Assembly: GCF_024808875.1 (NCBI RefSeq)
Contig: NZ_JANUCT010000004.1
Location: 124,001 to 188,000 of the forward strand
Direction of reading: 5' to 3'
Length of the DNA: 64,000 nt
Origin: Methylohalomonas lacus
GTDB taxonomy: Bacteria > Pseudomonadota > Gammaproteobacteria > Methylohalomonadales > Methylohalomonadaceae
The translations under genes were made by a program, and so were the position numbers. Positions 28,741-37,701 of the stretch are shown here, piece by piece. The notes under the pieces were generated by a model. The model was not told the DNA's origin. It saw only the letters and a program-made list of their open reading frames with translations, and made no database searches. Each line of letters begins with the position of its first letter. The stretch's first letter is position 1.

Positions 28741-28778
28741 ATTTTTAAAAATTGGATATACTGGGAACAAACAGATTT

Positions 28779-29834
28779 ATGGAGTTTTCGGGCAATCAAC
28801 GCATATTAGCTTCGCTCACCAGTGAGCCCTGGCTGATACAGCGCAACTATCTCGACACGATAGTCAGCATCGCCCAGCGCCTGAACGACGTTCCGGAGTC
28901 TTTGCTGTCGCAGCTCAAGGAAAAGCAGCAGGCAAACGAAGCGGTGTTGAGCCGCATCGGCCGACCGCTGGTAGGCACTCACCGTGTCATTCTGCGTGAC
29001 AACGCCGCGATTGTACCGGTGCGTGGTCCCATATTCCGCTACGCCAATCTGTTTACTGAGATCAGTGGCGCCACGTCGATACAGGTACTGGCTACGGATC
29101 TGCAGCAAGCCATCGAATCCCCCAGCGTTACACGCATCATCCTGGATATCGACTCGCCGGGCGGCCAGGTGACCGGCACCAGTGAATTTGCCGAACAGGT
29201 TCGCAACTCCGGAAAACCCATTGATGCCTATGTCAGCGGTACCGGTGCCTCTGCGGCTTACTGGATTGCCTCGGCAGCCGATCGCGTCATTGCGCGTGAT
29301 ACAGCCATTCTGGGGTCGATCGGTGTGGTCTCCCGTGTATTTCGTGATGAGGACAACGGCTCGATTAAGTTCATCTCCAGTCAGTCGCCCAGGAAACACG
29401 CCGATCCCGCGTCGGACTCTGGCCGCGACAGCTACCAAGCGATGGTCGACAGTCTCGCGCAGGTTTTCATCCAGACTGTCGCGACCTATCGCGGCGTGGA
29501 TACCGAAACCGTTCTGGCCCGTTACGGGCAGGGTGCTTTACTTGTAGGGCAGCAAGCGGTCAATGCCGGTATGGCTGATGCACTCGGGTCGCTTGAATCC
29601 TTGGTTGCCGGCATCAGCAGCAAAAGTTCGAATTACAGGAAAGTGTCACAAGCCAGGATGATAGATAGTGCGCAGCAGGCCGATGCCAATGATGAAGTGG
29701 ACAAACTGAATGACTGGCGATGGCTGGCAGCCGAGTGCAAACGTGAGGTTAAACAGGCTAAAGAGCGCGGCTATCCTCTGAGTTATGCTGCAGCAGCTGA
29801 CCGTGTAGTCAAATCGTTATCAAGCAAGGATTGA
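28779..29834 (+). CDS. S49-family phage head maturation protease
   Basis: SppA/S49-type serine protease of about 351 residues, the kind that cleaves scaffold and capsid during head assembly. The ClpP-like core shows RIILDIDSPGGQVTG (oxyanion region) and the nucleophile in GTGASAAYWIASAADRV, followed by AILGSIGVVS. The C-terminal ~60 residues are charged and helical and could act as an internal scaffold. The ATG at 28779 is chosen; a TTG at 28752 is also open. It is followed 18 bases later by the capsid gene, the usual protease-capsid order. Confidence 0.88.
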   Translation: MEFSGNQRILASLTSEPWLIQRNYLDTIVSIAQRLNDVPESLLSQLKEKQQANEAVLSRIGRPLVGTHRVILRDNAAIVPVRGPIFRYANLFTEISGATSIQVLATDLQQAIESPSVTRIILDIDSPGGQVTGTSEFAEQVRNSGKPIDAYVSGTGASAAYWIASAADRVIARDTAILGSIGVVSRVFRDEDNGSIKFISSQSPRKHADPASDSGRDSYQAMVDSLAQVFIQTVATYRGVDTETVLARYGQGALLVGQQAVNAGMADALGSLESLVAGISSKSSNYRKVSQARMIDSAQQADANDEVDKLNDWRWLAAECKREVKQAKERGYPLSYAAAADRVVKSLSSKD

Positions 29835-29852
29835 CCTTTATCTGAAACAACA

Positions 29853-30788
29853 ATGCAGACAAGAGCGCCATTCATCATAAACCCGGTATACACGGCCATT
29901 GTGGTCGCTTACACCAATCAGCGTTATATCGCGGATCAGGTTCTGCCACGCGTCTATGTCGGCCGGCAGGATTTTGCCTATATCAAGATGAACCTGGAAC
30001 AGCATTTTACAATTCCAACCACTTTTGTAGGTCGACGTAGCCGTACGAATGAGATCAGTTTCTCTGCCGATGAGGAAGTTGAGTCCACTGAGGATTATGG
30101 TCTTGAGGACCCTGTGCCCAATCGCGATATTGATAACGCACCGAAAAATCACGATCCATTGGCGAATAGCAGTGAATCGCTCATTGATATCGTTATGCAA
30201 GATCGCGAACAGAGGGTCGCTAATCTAGTATTTGATGCCGATAGTTATTCTGCATCCAACAGGATGACATTATCAGGTTCAGATCAATGGCATGATCCGG
30301 CATCCAGACCGATTGACATTATCATGGACGCGATGGACAGCATGATCATGCGACCCAATGTGCTGGTGCTGGGGCGCAAGTCATTCAGCGCTCTCATCCG
30401 GAATCCGCAGATCGTCAAGGCTTATCACGGCAATACGGGTGACACAGGTATCGCAACACGTGATTTTATAACCGAACTGTTTGAGCTGGATGAAGTGGTT
30501 GTTGGCGAGGCCAGGACCAATATCGCCAAAAAGGGACAGCCGGTGACCCTGGCGCGTCTCTGGGGGAACCATGCCAGCTTAACAGTAAGAGACAGACTGA
30601 TCAGCTCACCACGAGATGGTCGCATTACTTTTGGTTTTACCGCCCAATTTGGCGAGCGTCTTGCAGGAGAACAGGAGGATCCCGATATAGGCCTGATGGG
30701 CGGGATCCGTCTGCGTGTTGGTGAAAGCCTCAAGGAGCTTATCACAGCCAAGGATCTTGGCTATTTCATCCAAAATGCGGCGGCCTAG
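29853..30788 (+). CDS. Phage major capsid protein
   Basis: A 311-residue protein that I recognise as a siphophage-type major capsid protein. Characteristic stretches are AYTNQRYIADQVLPRVYV, STEDYGLEDPVPNRDIDNAP, the paired DREQRVANLVFD and LFELDEVVVGEA, and the C-terminal KELITAKDLGYFI. The protein would form the icosahedral shell. No N-terminal scaffold-like delta domain is apparent, consistent with the scaffold being supplied by the protease gene or elsewhere. The gene is intact. No portal or terminase accompanies it. Confidence 0.85.
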   Translation: MQTRAPFIINPVYTAIVVAYTNQRYIADQVLPRVYVGRQDFAYIKMNLEQHFTIPTTFVGRRSRTNEISFSADEEVESTEDYGLEDPVPNRDIDNAPKNHDPLANSSESLIDIVMQDREQRVANLVFDADSYSASNRMTLSGSDQWHDPASRPIDIIMDAMDSMIMRPNVLVLGRKSFSALIRNPQIVKAYHGNTGDTGIATRDFITELFELDEVVVGEARTNIAKKGQPVTLARLWGNHASLTVRDRLISSPRDGRITFGFTAQFGERLAGEQEDPDIGLMGGIRLRVGESLKELITAKDLGYFIQNAAA

Positions 30789-30822
30789 TACACGTAGTTC
30801 ATTTTGAAACGAGGACACGATC

Positions 30823-31170
30823 ATGGGCATTACATCTAACGGCAATCAAACTGACACTATCAAGCTCAGCAATGAAGAGCTGGATGCGCGGGCTGAAGAA
30901 TATAGAAAATCCCAAGACGAACAAGGATTTTTTGTAACATTCCATGAAGCCCGAGCAATTGTTATACGCGAGCATGCTAATTCGCTGCGCTCGCAGTCAG
31001 CAGCAGACTATAAAACCGAAAGGCGCAAGATTCACGCTGATGCACGCCAGCAGGCAAAAGCTATTTACCAACAGGCGCTTGAGTACAAAGGGCAGCAGGC
31101 CAACCTGGGCATCAATATCAGCATGGTCGATGCGGTTAATCACGTTCGCAAACAAATCGATCAGGATTGA
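30823..31170 (+). CDS. Small helical protein of the structural module
   Basis: A 115-residue, highly charged, almost wholly helical protein (EELDARAEEYRKSQDEQ; AADYKTERRKIHADARQQAK) with GAGG before the ATG. It sits directly after the capsid gene, where phages usually carry head decoration or connector genes, but I cannot match it to one. A scaffold or tail-assembly role is possible. A 285-base gap with two island palindromes follows. Confidence 0.65.
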   Translation: MGITSNGNQTDTIKLSNEELDARAEEYRKSQDEQGFFVTFHEARAIVIREHANSLRSQSAADYKTERRKIHADARQQAKAIYQQALEYKGQQANLGINISMVDAVNHVRKQIDQD

Positions 31171-31311
31171 GAGTGTGACCTGTCGGCTGAAACAGACCAG
31201 ATTGATAGACAGGAATGAAATCACTGTGCCAGTTAGGCAAAACATGAATTCCACCGCTCTTTCCCCGTTCAGGCACGCGAGACTGCAAGTAGTCACGGGT
31301 AGTTATCGCAC

Positions 31312-31325
31312 GTTTCCCCGGAAAC
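31312..31325. promoter_or_regulatory. Island palindrome, copy 3
   Basis: GTTTCCCCGGAAAC, the same 14-mer as the other copies but in inverse orientation. It lies in the 285-base gap between the small helical gene and the tape measure gene, where I see no gene. Confidence 0.65.
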
Positions 31326-31349
31326 GCTTCCGCCCTACCATTTTTCAAC

Positions 31350-31419
31350 CCCGCCGATTCAATGAAATGCGCCGTGAGAGCAATCTGCGAGTGAGGGCCG
31401 GGCGCGATGAATCGGCGGG
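31350..31419. repeat. 12-bp inverted repeat between palindrome copies 3 and 4
   Basis: CCCGCCGATTCA at 31350-31361 is repeated inverted at 31408-31419 with 46 bases between. The arms could form a stem in the leader of the tape measure gene. Confidence 0.55.
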
Positions 31420-31424
31420 TTTCC

Positions 31425-31438
31425 GTTTCCCCGGAAAC
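31425..31438. promoter_or_regulatory. Island palindrome, copy 4
   Basis: GTTTCCCCGGAAAC, extended to CC...GG flanks, 17 bases ahead of the tape measure start codon. Confidence 0.7.
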
Positions 31439-31455
31439 GGCTATAGGGGGCCAGA

Positions 31456-34437
31456 ATGACCACGACCGTCATCGAAACCGCGATACGAGCGGATACCCAG
31501 CAGGCACGGCGCGAGACGCGGGCCTTCACGCGCCAGTTCCAGTCCGACTTCCAGCGCATGGCTGGCACCGCGCAGACCAGCGGCCAGCAGATCCAACAGG
31601 CCGCGCAGCGGCTTGGCCTTCGTTCCTACCGTGAAATCAACCAGGAAATCCGCCGGCTGCAGAACAGCTATCGCATTGCGGCCAATTCGAGCCAGCTGTC
31701 AGCGCGACAGCAGGTCATCGCCCAGCAGCGGCTGCGTGACGGTGTCCGTCAGCTGCGCCGCGAGCAATCCGGCTACAACCAGATTATCTCGGATGCCCGT
31801 AGTGGGCTGTTGGGCCTGGCTGCGGTTACTGCCGGCGTGGGCTTCGCACTCAGCCGCGCCGGCCGGCGGGCGTTGGAATTCAGCCAGGGCATGGCCGAGG
31901 TATCGACCCTGCTGCCACAGGCGGGAAACAATCTCAGAGAGCTGCGCCGGGGCGTGCGCGAGGTGAGCGTAGCGCTCGGCCAGGATGCCGTCCAATCGAC
32001 CCAGGCGCTTTACAATATCATCTCGTCAGGCGTGCCAGAGGGCAACGCCATCGAGGTGCTCGAGCAATCCGCACGTGCTGCTGTGGCCGGCGTGACGGAT
32101 ACGAATACAGCCGCACGTGCCGGCCTGGCGGTACTGAATGCTTACGGCCGTGAGGTTGGCGACCTCGAGAGTATCTATGACGTTCTGTTCAGTACTGTTA
32201 AACAGGGTGTCACCACGCTGCCGGAGCTGGCGCAGAATCTCGGCCAGGTGCTGCCCATTGCCAGTGCCGCAGAGGTGCCGATAGAAGAATTAACGGCGGC
32301 AATTGCCGAGCTGACCAAGGCCGGCGTGAACACACCCCAGGCGACCACAGCACTGCGCGGGGCCATAACGGCCCTGCAGACGCCGACGGACAGCGCTGCC
32401 AAGGCCATGCGCGAGCTCGGCATCGAGTTTGATGGTCTGTTCGGCACACTGGACCAGATCGCCAATCTTGACCTTACCGCCCAACAGATCCGCGAGATTG
32501 TGCCTGAAACCGAGGCCCGCACGGCCGTGTTGGCATTGACGGACAACCTGGACGGGCTTAGGACCTCCCTAGAGGCGATGTTTGATGCGGCCGGCGCCAC
32601 ACAGAATGCCTATGGTCGCATCGAAGACACGCCGCAGCAGCGCATGGCCCGCTTCAAATCGACTGTAGACGATCTGCAGACCTCGTTAGGCGCACTGGCC
32701 GTCGATGGGGCGCTGCCTGTTGCTGAGGCCTTTGCAGACGTTCTGGAAGCTGTAGAGAATCTAAACCCGTCCATGCAGACCCTGCTGGGCGTTCTCGGTA
32801 CCGCTGCAGCCGGCAAGCTGCTGTGGGTCGCTGGCCTGAGCAGCTTGACCCGGGCTGCATATACGGCCGCAGCAGGCGTGAACTTCCTCAGTCTCGCGAT
32901 CAAGGGCGTCCCGCTTTTACTGCTGGGCTCATTGGCTGTAGAGGTCGGCACGAAAATAATGAATCACCGGCGCGAGGTGCAAAAGCTCGCCGATGAATAT
33001 GAGCGCTTCAAGGAACAGGCGCAGCAGAACATTGACGATCTCGAGCAATACAAGGATGTGCAGATTTTGACCGAGACCCAGCTGCAAAGCCTGACTGATG
33101 CCGAGCGACGTGAATATGCCGAGCGGCTGCGCAATTCAGAGCGCTACTGGAAGCAGCAGCGTGAACTGACTTCACGTGAGGCGGAACGAGCCTCACGGAC
33201 AAGGCTTGACCCTGTCCTGGGTCGCGAAATCATTGATAGAAACGAAGATCCAGATACGTTCGATCCGATCATGGGCCGATCTATCGAGCCACGCGAAGTG
33301 TGGTCTCCAGGTGACGAGGAACTCGAGGCAGCCCGGCAGGCGCGCGTCAGGGACAAGGCCTTGCGAGAGCTTGACGCCCAGCTGAAACAGCGTGAGGCGC
33401 TCCAGGAAGAGCACGCCGACAAGGTGCGACGCATCAAGGCCGATGAGAATAATGCGATTCGTCGCTCCCTGGCCGAACAGGTCAGTCTTTACAAAGACGC
33501 CCAGAAAGAACTACAGCGCGTAGTCGATGAAAGAGAGGCTATTGAGCAGGAATTCAGGGAGCTCACTGAACGTATCCGCAGTGGCGGCGACCAGGGCGCA
33601 GATACGCTCGATTTTATTGATATTGCTAGCATTCAAAATCAGGCTCAGCAGGCGCTGAATGCCGGCGAATTCGAGCGCTCCATACAACTTGCGCGCCGCG
33701 CCGGCGAGGGCCTCGAGGCCCTACAGCAGGCGGGTGATAGTAACAGGCTGGCGCTCTCCGGCGTGGCCGAGGCGATCAGGCGTATCGCAAACGATGCCGC
33801 GGCCGCCCGTGAGGAAGCGCAACAGGCGGAAGTCGACCAGATACAAACCACCATCAATGAACTGGTCGAGCGTTTCAAGGCACTTCAAACCATTGAAATT
33901 GGCTTTGACGAGGACAATGCCAGGCAGCGGGCGGATAACATCCTCAAGGCCATTCAGGAACAGCTGAACCAGTCGCCAGTGCAGATCCCGGTAGAGATCA
34001 CGTCTCCCGATGCGCCGAAGCTGAGTGTCGCTGATGAGCTGCTACGCCGGGTCGAGGGCCGCGCCGGCGGCGGCATGCTCAAGGGCCCGGGCACCGATAC
34101 GAGCGACAGTTTACTGATTGCCGCCAGCAACAATGAATACGTTTTGCGGGCTGCAGCCGTAAAGCGTTTAATGAGCCAGTACGGCCGCGGATTTCTGGAT
34201 CAGCTGAACGCCACTGGTCGCATTCCTGGCTTTGCCTCCGGTGGACTGATCAGCCAGATAGACATACCGAGCCTGTCGCACGAAGCGATGTCCGCCGCCG
34301 GTGGCAGTAACGAAACACCAATCAATCTATATTGGCCAGATGGCAGAAGCACGCAGGTCAAGGCAGACAAAAACGCCGCCCGTGAAATTCGGGAAGTCTT
34401 TGGCAAGGCCGCCCTGCAGGCCGGAAAGGGGAATTAA
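31456..34437 (+). CDS. Phage tail tape measure protein
   Basis: A 993-residue protein with the tape-measure core: MAEVSTLLPQAGNNLRELRR, SSGVPEGNAIEVLEQSARAA, KAGVNTPQATTALRGAITAL and GIEFDGLFGTLDQIANL. Hydrophobic segments lie near residues 118-136 and 440-490. A long coiled-coil-rich middle (about 500-800) and a C-terminal KGPGTDTSDSLLIAASNNEY motif complete it. In phages it sets tail length, about 0.15 nm per residue, which here would suggest roughly 150 nm. GGGGG precedes the ATG. No tail tube, assembly chaperone or tip genes flank it. Confidence 0.93.
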   Translation: MTTTVIETAIRADTQQARRETRAFTRQFQSDFQRMAGTAQTSGQQIQQAAQRLGLRSYREINQEIRRLQNSYRIAANSSQLSARQQVIAQQRLRDGVRQLRREQSGYNQIISDARSGLLGLAAVTAGVGFALSRAGRRALEFSQGMAEVSTLLPQAGNNLRELRRGVREVSVALGQDAVQSTQALYNIISSGVPEGNAIEVLEQSARAAVAGVTDTNTAARAGLAVLNAYGREVGDLESIYDVLFSTVKQGVTTLPELAQNLGQVLPIASAAEVPIEELTAAIAELTKAGVNTPQATTALRGAITALQTPTDSAAKAMRELGIEFDGLFGTLDQIANLDLTAQQIREIVPETEARTAVLALTDNLDGLRTSLEAMFDAAGATQNAYGRIEDTPQQRMARFKSTVDDLQTSLGALAVDGALPVAEAFADVLEAVENLNPSMQTLLGVLGTAAAGKLLWVAGLSSLTRAAYTAAAGVNFLSLAIKGVPLLLLGSLAVEVGTKIMNHRREVQKLADEYERFKEQAQQNIDDLEQYKDVQILTETQLQSLTDAERREYAERLRNSERYWKQQRELTSREAERASRTRLDPVLGREIIDRNEDPDTFDPIMGRSIEPREVWSPGDEELEAARQARVRDKALRELDAQLKQREALQEEHADKVRRIKADENNAIRRSLAEQVSLYKDAQKELQRVVDEREAIEQEFRELTERIRSGGDQGADTLDFIDIASIQNQAQQALNAGEFERSIQLARRAGEGLEALQQAGDSNRLALSGVAEAIRRIANDAAAAREEAQQAEVDQIQTTINELVERFKALQTIEIGFDEDNARQRADNILKAIQEQLNQSPVQIPVEITSPDAPKLSVADELLRRVEGRAGGGMLKGPGTDTSDSLLIAASNNEYVLRAAAVKRLMSQYGRGFLDQLNATGRIPGFASGGLISQIDIPSLSHEAMSAAGGSNETPINLYWPDGRSTQVKADKNAAREIREVFGKAALQAGKGN

Positions 34438-34438
34438 T

Positions 34439-34849
34439 ATGGGAAAATATGATCATCTGAGCTTGGACGAGCTCATTAAGAAGGCAAGAGCAGTAATACC
34501 CATTAACCATGTGGAGCGGTTAATTAAACTGAGCCAAGAGCGACGTGTTAATTTTATAGAAAAGCAGGGTCTGCAATGCGCTGCTTGCCAACAAGAAAAA
34601 GAGCCTGACGGGCTCGTTTATTTCTTTTTTGATATCAGTGATCAAATTAATCAGGATGCCAACCGGCAGTATCCGATTGGTTTCAAGAGTCCGCCGAAAG
34701 GATGGCACTTCACTTTTTGGGTGTGCGAGAAATGCCGGGTCCAGCATGTCCGCAATCCATTTGAAGTAAGGCTCGCGTGCATGGACTTTTATTGCTTAAA
34801 ACTTACGGGAAGAGGGATTTTTGACAGCGACAACCAAGTTATGATGTAA
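34439..34849 (+). CDS. Zinc-ribbon-like hypothetical protein
   Basis: A 136-residue protein starting two bases after the tape measure stop (AGGGGA upstream). Two Cys-x2-Cys pairs, CAAC near residue 42 and CEKC near 101, are spaced like a split zinc ribbon. The remainder is mixed helix and strand with aromatic residues (GWHFTFWVCEKCRV). Tight spacing implies co-expression with the tape measure gene. I know no phage family that fits, and its role in tail assembly or regulation is open. Confidence 0.65.
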   Translation: MGKYDHLSLDELIKKARAVIPINHVERLIKLSQERRVNFIEKQGLQCAACQQEKEPDGLVYFFFDISDQINQDANRQYPIGFKSPPKGWHFTFWVCEKCRVQHVRNPFEVRLACMDFYCLKLTGRGIFDSDNQVMM

Positions 34850-34897
34850 GAAGCCATAGGCAGTGTCCGAAATATAAACCACCATATGGAGTGAGCT

Positions 34898-35086
34898 ATG
34901 AGTAAAACAGAACAATGCCTGATGAAGCTAAGGCATAACGGCAAAGTGTACAACATCGGTGATCCGGCACCGTCTGCATCCAATGCAGATCTGGAAGCCT
35001 GGCGCGCCGCTGGCGTGATTGGTCATGCAGCTGACAAGCCCAAGGCGGGGCAGGCGTCTGATTCCGCTGAGGATGACAGCAATTAG
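34898..35086 (+). CDS. Small phage protein (DUF7210-like)
   Basis: A 62-residue protein with GGAG before the ATG. The N-terminal half (CLMKLRHNGKVYNIGDPAP) and WRAAGVI resemble small proteins found in phage structural modules with the pattern 'L-x-HxGKxYxxGD...L-xxxGVI'. The C-terminus is an acidic, disordered tail. It probably belongs to the tape measure transcript. A 221-base gap with no gene follows; it contains a small GTCAC/GTGAC hairpin at 35273-35289. Confidence 0.6.
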   Translation: MSKTEQCLMKLRHNGKVYNIGDPAPSASNADLEAWRAAGVIGHAADKPKAGQASDSAEDDSN

Positions 35087-35307
35087 CTATTCAGAGCTCT
35101 CATCATCGGATGGCTGAGTTAATGCGCTCCTAGCATCGTCGGGAACCTCTTCTAGCACTGATTCGTTTTTCTCAGATGATGATCATTTCGCGTAACTGGC
35201 GCACAGTGATCGTTACAATAACGAAGAAGTCGAACTGCAGCGTTTGCCTGTAGATCTAGGTGTTTAATGCATGTCACGTTTTATGTGACGGCCTGGTTAT
35301 ATAGCCG

Positions 35308-36720
35308 CTACTTCAGAAAGTCCTCCAAACGCGGCGGCGGATCCTCGGTGTTTGTAATTAAGGTCTGCGACCACAGGATAGAGGTTTCATAGAAGCTCCG
35401 GCAGACTTTCTCGCCTCCCTGATCGAACCAATGGGTTGCTTCGGGAAGAAGTTCAAATGATACAGGGTAGCGAGCAAAGGGATTATGGAAAACCTCTAGC
35501 TCGGCTGACCAAGGTTCGTAGCGTTGCGGCCAAAGCTCCCGATATTCTTCGCTTGTTATGTCTAGGCAGAAGGGAGCCCCTCTCAGGGCGCCCGGCGTCC
35601 GGTCGAAAAAATTGCCCATCCGTGTATAACGAAGACCCTTAGGGGCTCCTTGTCCGGACACTGCTACTCTATTGAGTTTTCCAATGGAACAGGCATTCGT
35701 GAAAATTACAGCAGATAATTCGGCCTGGCGCCCATCAGTAAACAAGCCGGCCGGAAATGATGAGTCACCGATCAATTGTGCTGCGGCTATCCTTTCAACT
35801 TGATTGCGCCCATTAATTTCTACCTCCCGCCAGCCCTCTCCATAGAGGTAGCCGATCAAGGCCTCACGGCTCCACAACATCGATGCCGGTGCTTGGAAAT
35901 CTGCGATCGCGATCATGAATGGATGGCCCGTTACATGCGGAAGCTGCTCATAGTGCCGGCCGAGCTTATTTCCGAGAGTCTTTGCAAAACGCTCTGCGGC
36001 CGACCCGAAAAAGATTTCCTCTCGATCAGCCGGTGCAGCGCTACGAGGTGTATTGACATGATTGTAAGCTACTGGCGGATTGGCCGTTACGGCCTCTACC
36101 CAGGCGACCCCTCCAAGCCTGTTTTCAATACGGAAGTCTGGAGACTCATGGGGTTGCGTTACACGTAACCCTTGCTCCCGAAACGCCGCCAACAACTGCG
36201 CTTCCCACAGCCGCGTATGAAAATTATTTGTCTGGCAATCACTGGCCCAGTTCTGATCGGGCTTAGGGAGCGCGAGATAGAGTTGGTTAAGTGTCCACGC
36301 TGCTGGGTGATGCGACAAAGATGTGAGCGTCGCAAACACCTCGCTGGGTTGCCTCCCCTGCAGATCGTAAAGTGCCGCCCGCTGGGTGACACCAGGAGGC
36401 ACAGATTCGGGTTGTTCCCCTTCCTTTAAAAGTGGCTGCAATAGCGAGAGGGCCTCTTCTCGTGCGACAAAATCATTGCGCTCAGCAATTACCGTCCAAA
36501 CGTGATCCGTGCGCCGTCTTATAACAATCAATCCAAATGATCGATCGTTTATATTCTGGGTTAGGATCCCGCACGAAAGCCCATCAAAGCTTTGCCAGGC
36601 GCCGACAGGTGGTTGCTCTCCAAAACTGTGACCTCTCGGCAACGACAATGCGTAGATATCGAATTCCCATTGCGACAGCGGCTTCATATCGTCAACTATT
36701 GTTGGGTCAGTCCCTGTCAT
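35308..36720 (-). CDS. Cargo protein with PD-(D/E)xK nuclease-like core
   Basis: A 470-residue protein on the strand opposite to the structural genes, a placement typical of satellite or prophage cargo. The middle shows a pattern like the PD-(D/E)xK fold: Glu173 in RLWEAQLLAAF, then SPDF (Asp195) and VAWVEAVTA (Glu209). The usual Lys two residues after the Glu is Val, so the active site is altered or the assignment is wrong. Flanking domains are unrecognised. The ATG at 36720 or 36687 could start it; neither has a good ribosome site. A defence role is possible but inferred. Confidence 0.55.
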   Translation of the reverse strand: MTGTDPTIVDDMKPLSQWEFDIYALSLPRGHSFGEQPPVGAWQSFDGLSCGILTQNINDRSFGLIVIRRRTDHVWTVIAERNDFVAREEALSLLQPLLKEGEQPESVPPGVTQRAALYDLQGRQPSEVFATLTSLSHHPAAWTLNQLYLALPKPDQNWASDCQTNNFHTRLWEAQLLAAFREQGLRVTQPHESPDFRIENRLGGVAWVEAVTANPPVAYNHVNTPRSAAPADREEIFFGSAAERFAKTLGNKLGRHYEQLPHVTGHPFMIAIADFQAPASMLWSREALIGYLYGEGWREVEINGRNQVERIAAAQLIGDSSFPAGLFTDGRQAELSAVIFTNACSIGKLNRVAVSGQGAPKGLRYTRMGNFFDRTPGALRGAPFCLDITSEEYRELWPQRYEPWSAELEVFHNPFARYPVSFELLPEATHWFDQGGEKVCRSFYETSILWSQTLITNTEDPPPRLEDFLK

Positions 36721-37017
36721 TGGGCGCGTGTGACTCCTTATTGTCGATCATCGCAAGAATCAACTGCGCTGCCCTCTGGTAGGTCCGTAATTGGATTGAT
36801 ACCTGAGTAATACAGAATGCCCATGGCGCGGATGTAAGTCTAATAGCCGTGCTGCGGTGCAAGATATTATACTGAGATTTACAGGACTTAATGGCATATG
36901 CACTTTACGCCGAAAGAACCCGTATCCGAATCAGTCGGTTATGCCGTGGCCCTGTCATCGTGTAAAGTTGCTGGCCCGCAATTCAGGCGGTGTGGCAAGC
37001 TGGCATTGAGAGTGGAT

Positions 37018-37031
37018 GTTTCCGGGGAAAC
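37018..37031. promoter_or_regulatory. Island palindrome, copy 5
   Basis: GTTTCCGGGGAAAC, 24 bases ahead of the small membrane protein gene at 37056. It lies in the 335-base gap between that gene and the divergent nuclease-like gene, which otherwise appears non-coding and should hold both promoters. Confidence 0.65.
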
Positions 37032-37055
37032 GCCCAGAGAAGGGGAGAGCCAGCA

Positions 37056-37313
37056 ATGGCAGCCGATCAACAGTCGCTATTTTTAATCATCTTCGCCATT
37101 AACCTAGTGGTCGCCGTGTTCGTATTGATGGCACTGTATGCCGCCCAGAAATGGGCGCATCAGACGTACAGGCAGGTCAAACGGATAGCAGATGCCCTGG
37201 AGCCTGAGCTGAGGGAGGCGCGCAACCTGCGCAATGCCAGCCAGCCGGCATCAGCCAAGCGCCACAGTTCGCAGAATATCCGTGATGCCTATATCAACGA
37301 CAGCACGGATTGA
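37056..37313 (+). CDS. Small single-span membrane protein
   Basis: An 85-residue protein with one N-terminal membrane helix (LFLIIFAINLVVAVFVLMALY) and a basic helical cytoplasmic tail ending in polar residues. GGGGAG lies nine bases upstream of the ATG at 37056, so I prefer it to an upstream start in the same frame. The shape would suit a lysis-accessory or holin-like protein, but no endolysin gene is present and the class is too generic to call. Confidence 0.6.
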   Translation: MAADQQSLFLIIFAINLVVAVFVLMALYAAQKWAHQTYRQVKRIADALEPELREARNLRNASQPASAKRHSSQNIRDAYINDSTD

Positions 37314-37326
37314 CCGTTGTGAAGCC

Positions 37327-37701
37327 TTAGCGCTTGCTGCGTAAACCCGGATAGATATAAGCGTAGGCTCGCTCCAGCCGCTTCTTGAATGTTTCCGGTG
37401 TGCACTGGCATTCCTTCGCCTTCTTTTGCCGGCCGCCCTGGTTCAAGTATTCGGCCAGTACCACTGCCCTGAGCACCTGGGGCAGATTCAGCACGCAGCG
37501 CTCGGTGTGCATCGCCTGCTCATCGCTGTTGTATATGGGCGGGGTTGAGCCCGGATCAGTGCCGCGACGATGATTGCTGATCCAGTTCACGCGTCGATTC
37601 CAGCCCAGACCATTGACCTCGAGCCGGGCCGACCACTCCGCCCAGGCCTCGAGGCAGCGCTGCGCATAAGCCCGCTGGCTTTCTGTAAGCTCAGATGACA
37701 T
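37327..37701 (-). CDS. Phage antiterminator-Q/sigma-like regulator
   Basis: A 124-residue protein. The order of a Trp-rich N-terminal half (LEAWAEWSARLEVNGLGWNR), a 'CVLNLPQVLRAVVLAEYL' helix and a terminal helix-turn-helix (KAKECQCTPETFKKRLERAYAY) resembles phage antiterminator-Q or sigma-region-4-like proteins controlling late genes. It overlaps the preceding small HTH gene by 11 bases, so the two are one transcript. Located at the right end, it could control the structural module, a role that is inferred. Confidence 0.6.
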   Translation of the reverse strand: MSSELTESQRAYAQRCLEAWAEWSARLEVNGLGWNRRVNWISNHRRGTDPGSTPPIYNSDEQAMHTERCVLNLPQVLRAVVLAEYLNQGGRQKKAKECQCTPETFKKRLERAYAYIYPGLRSKR

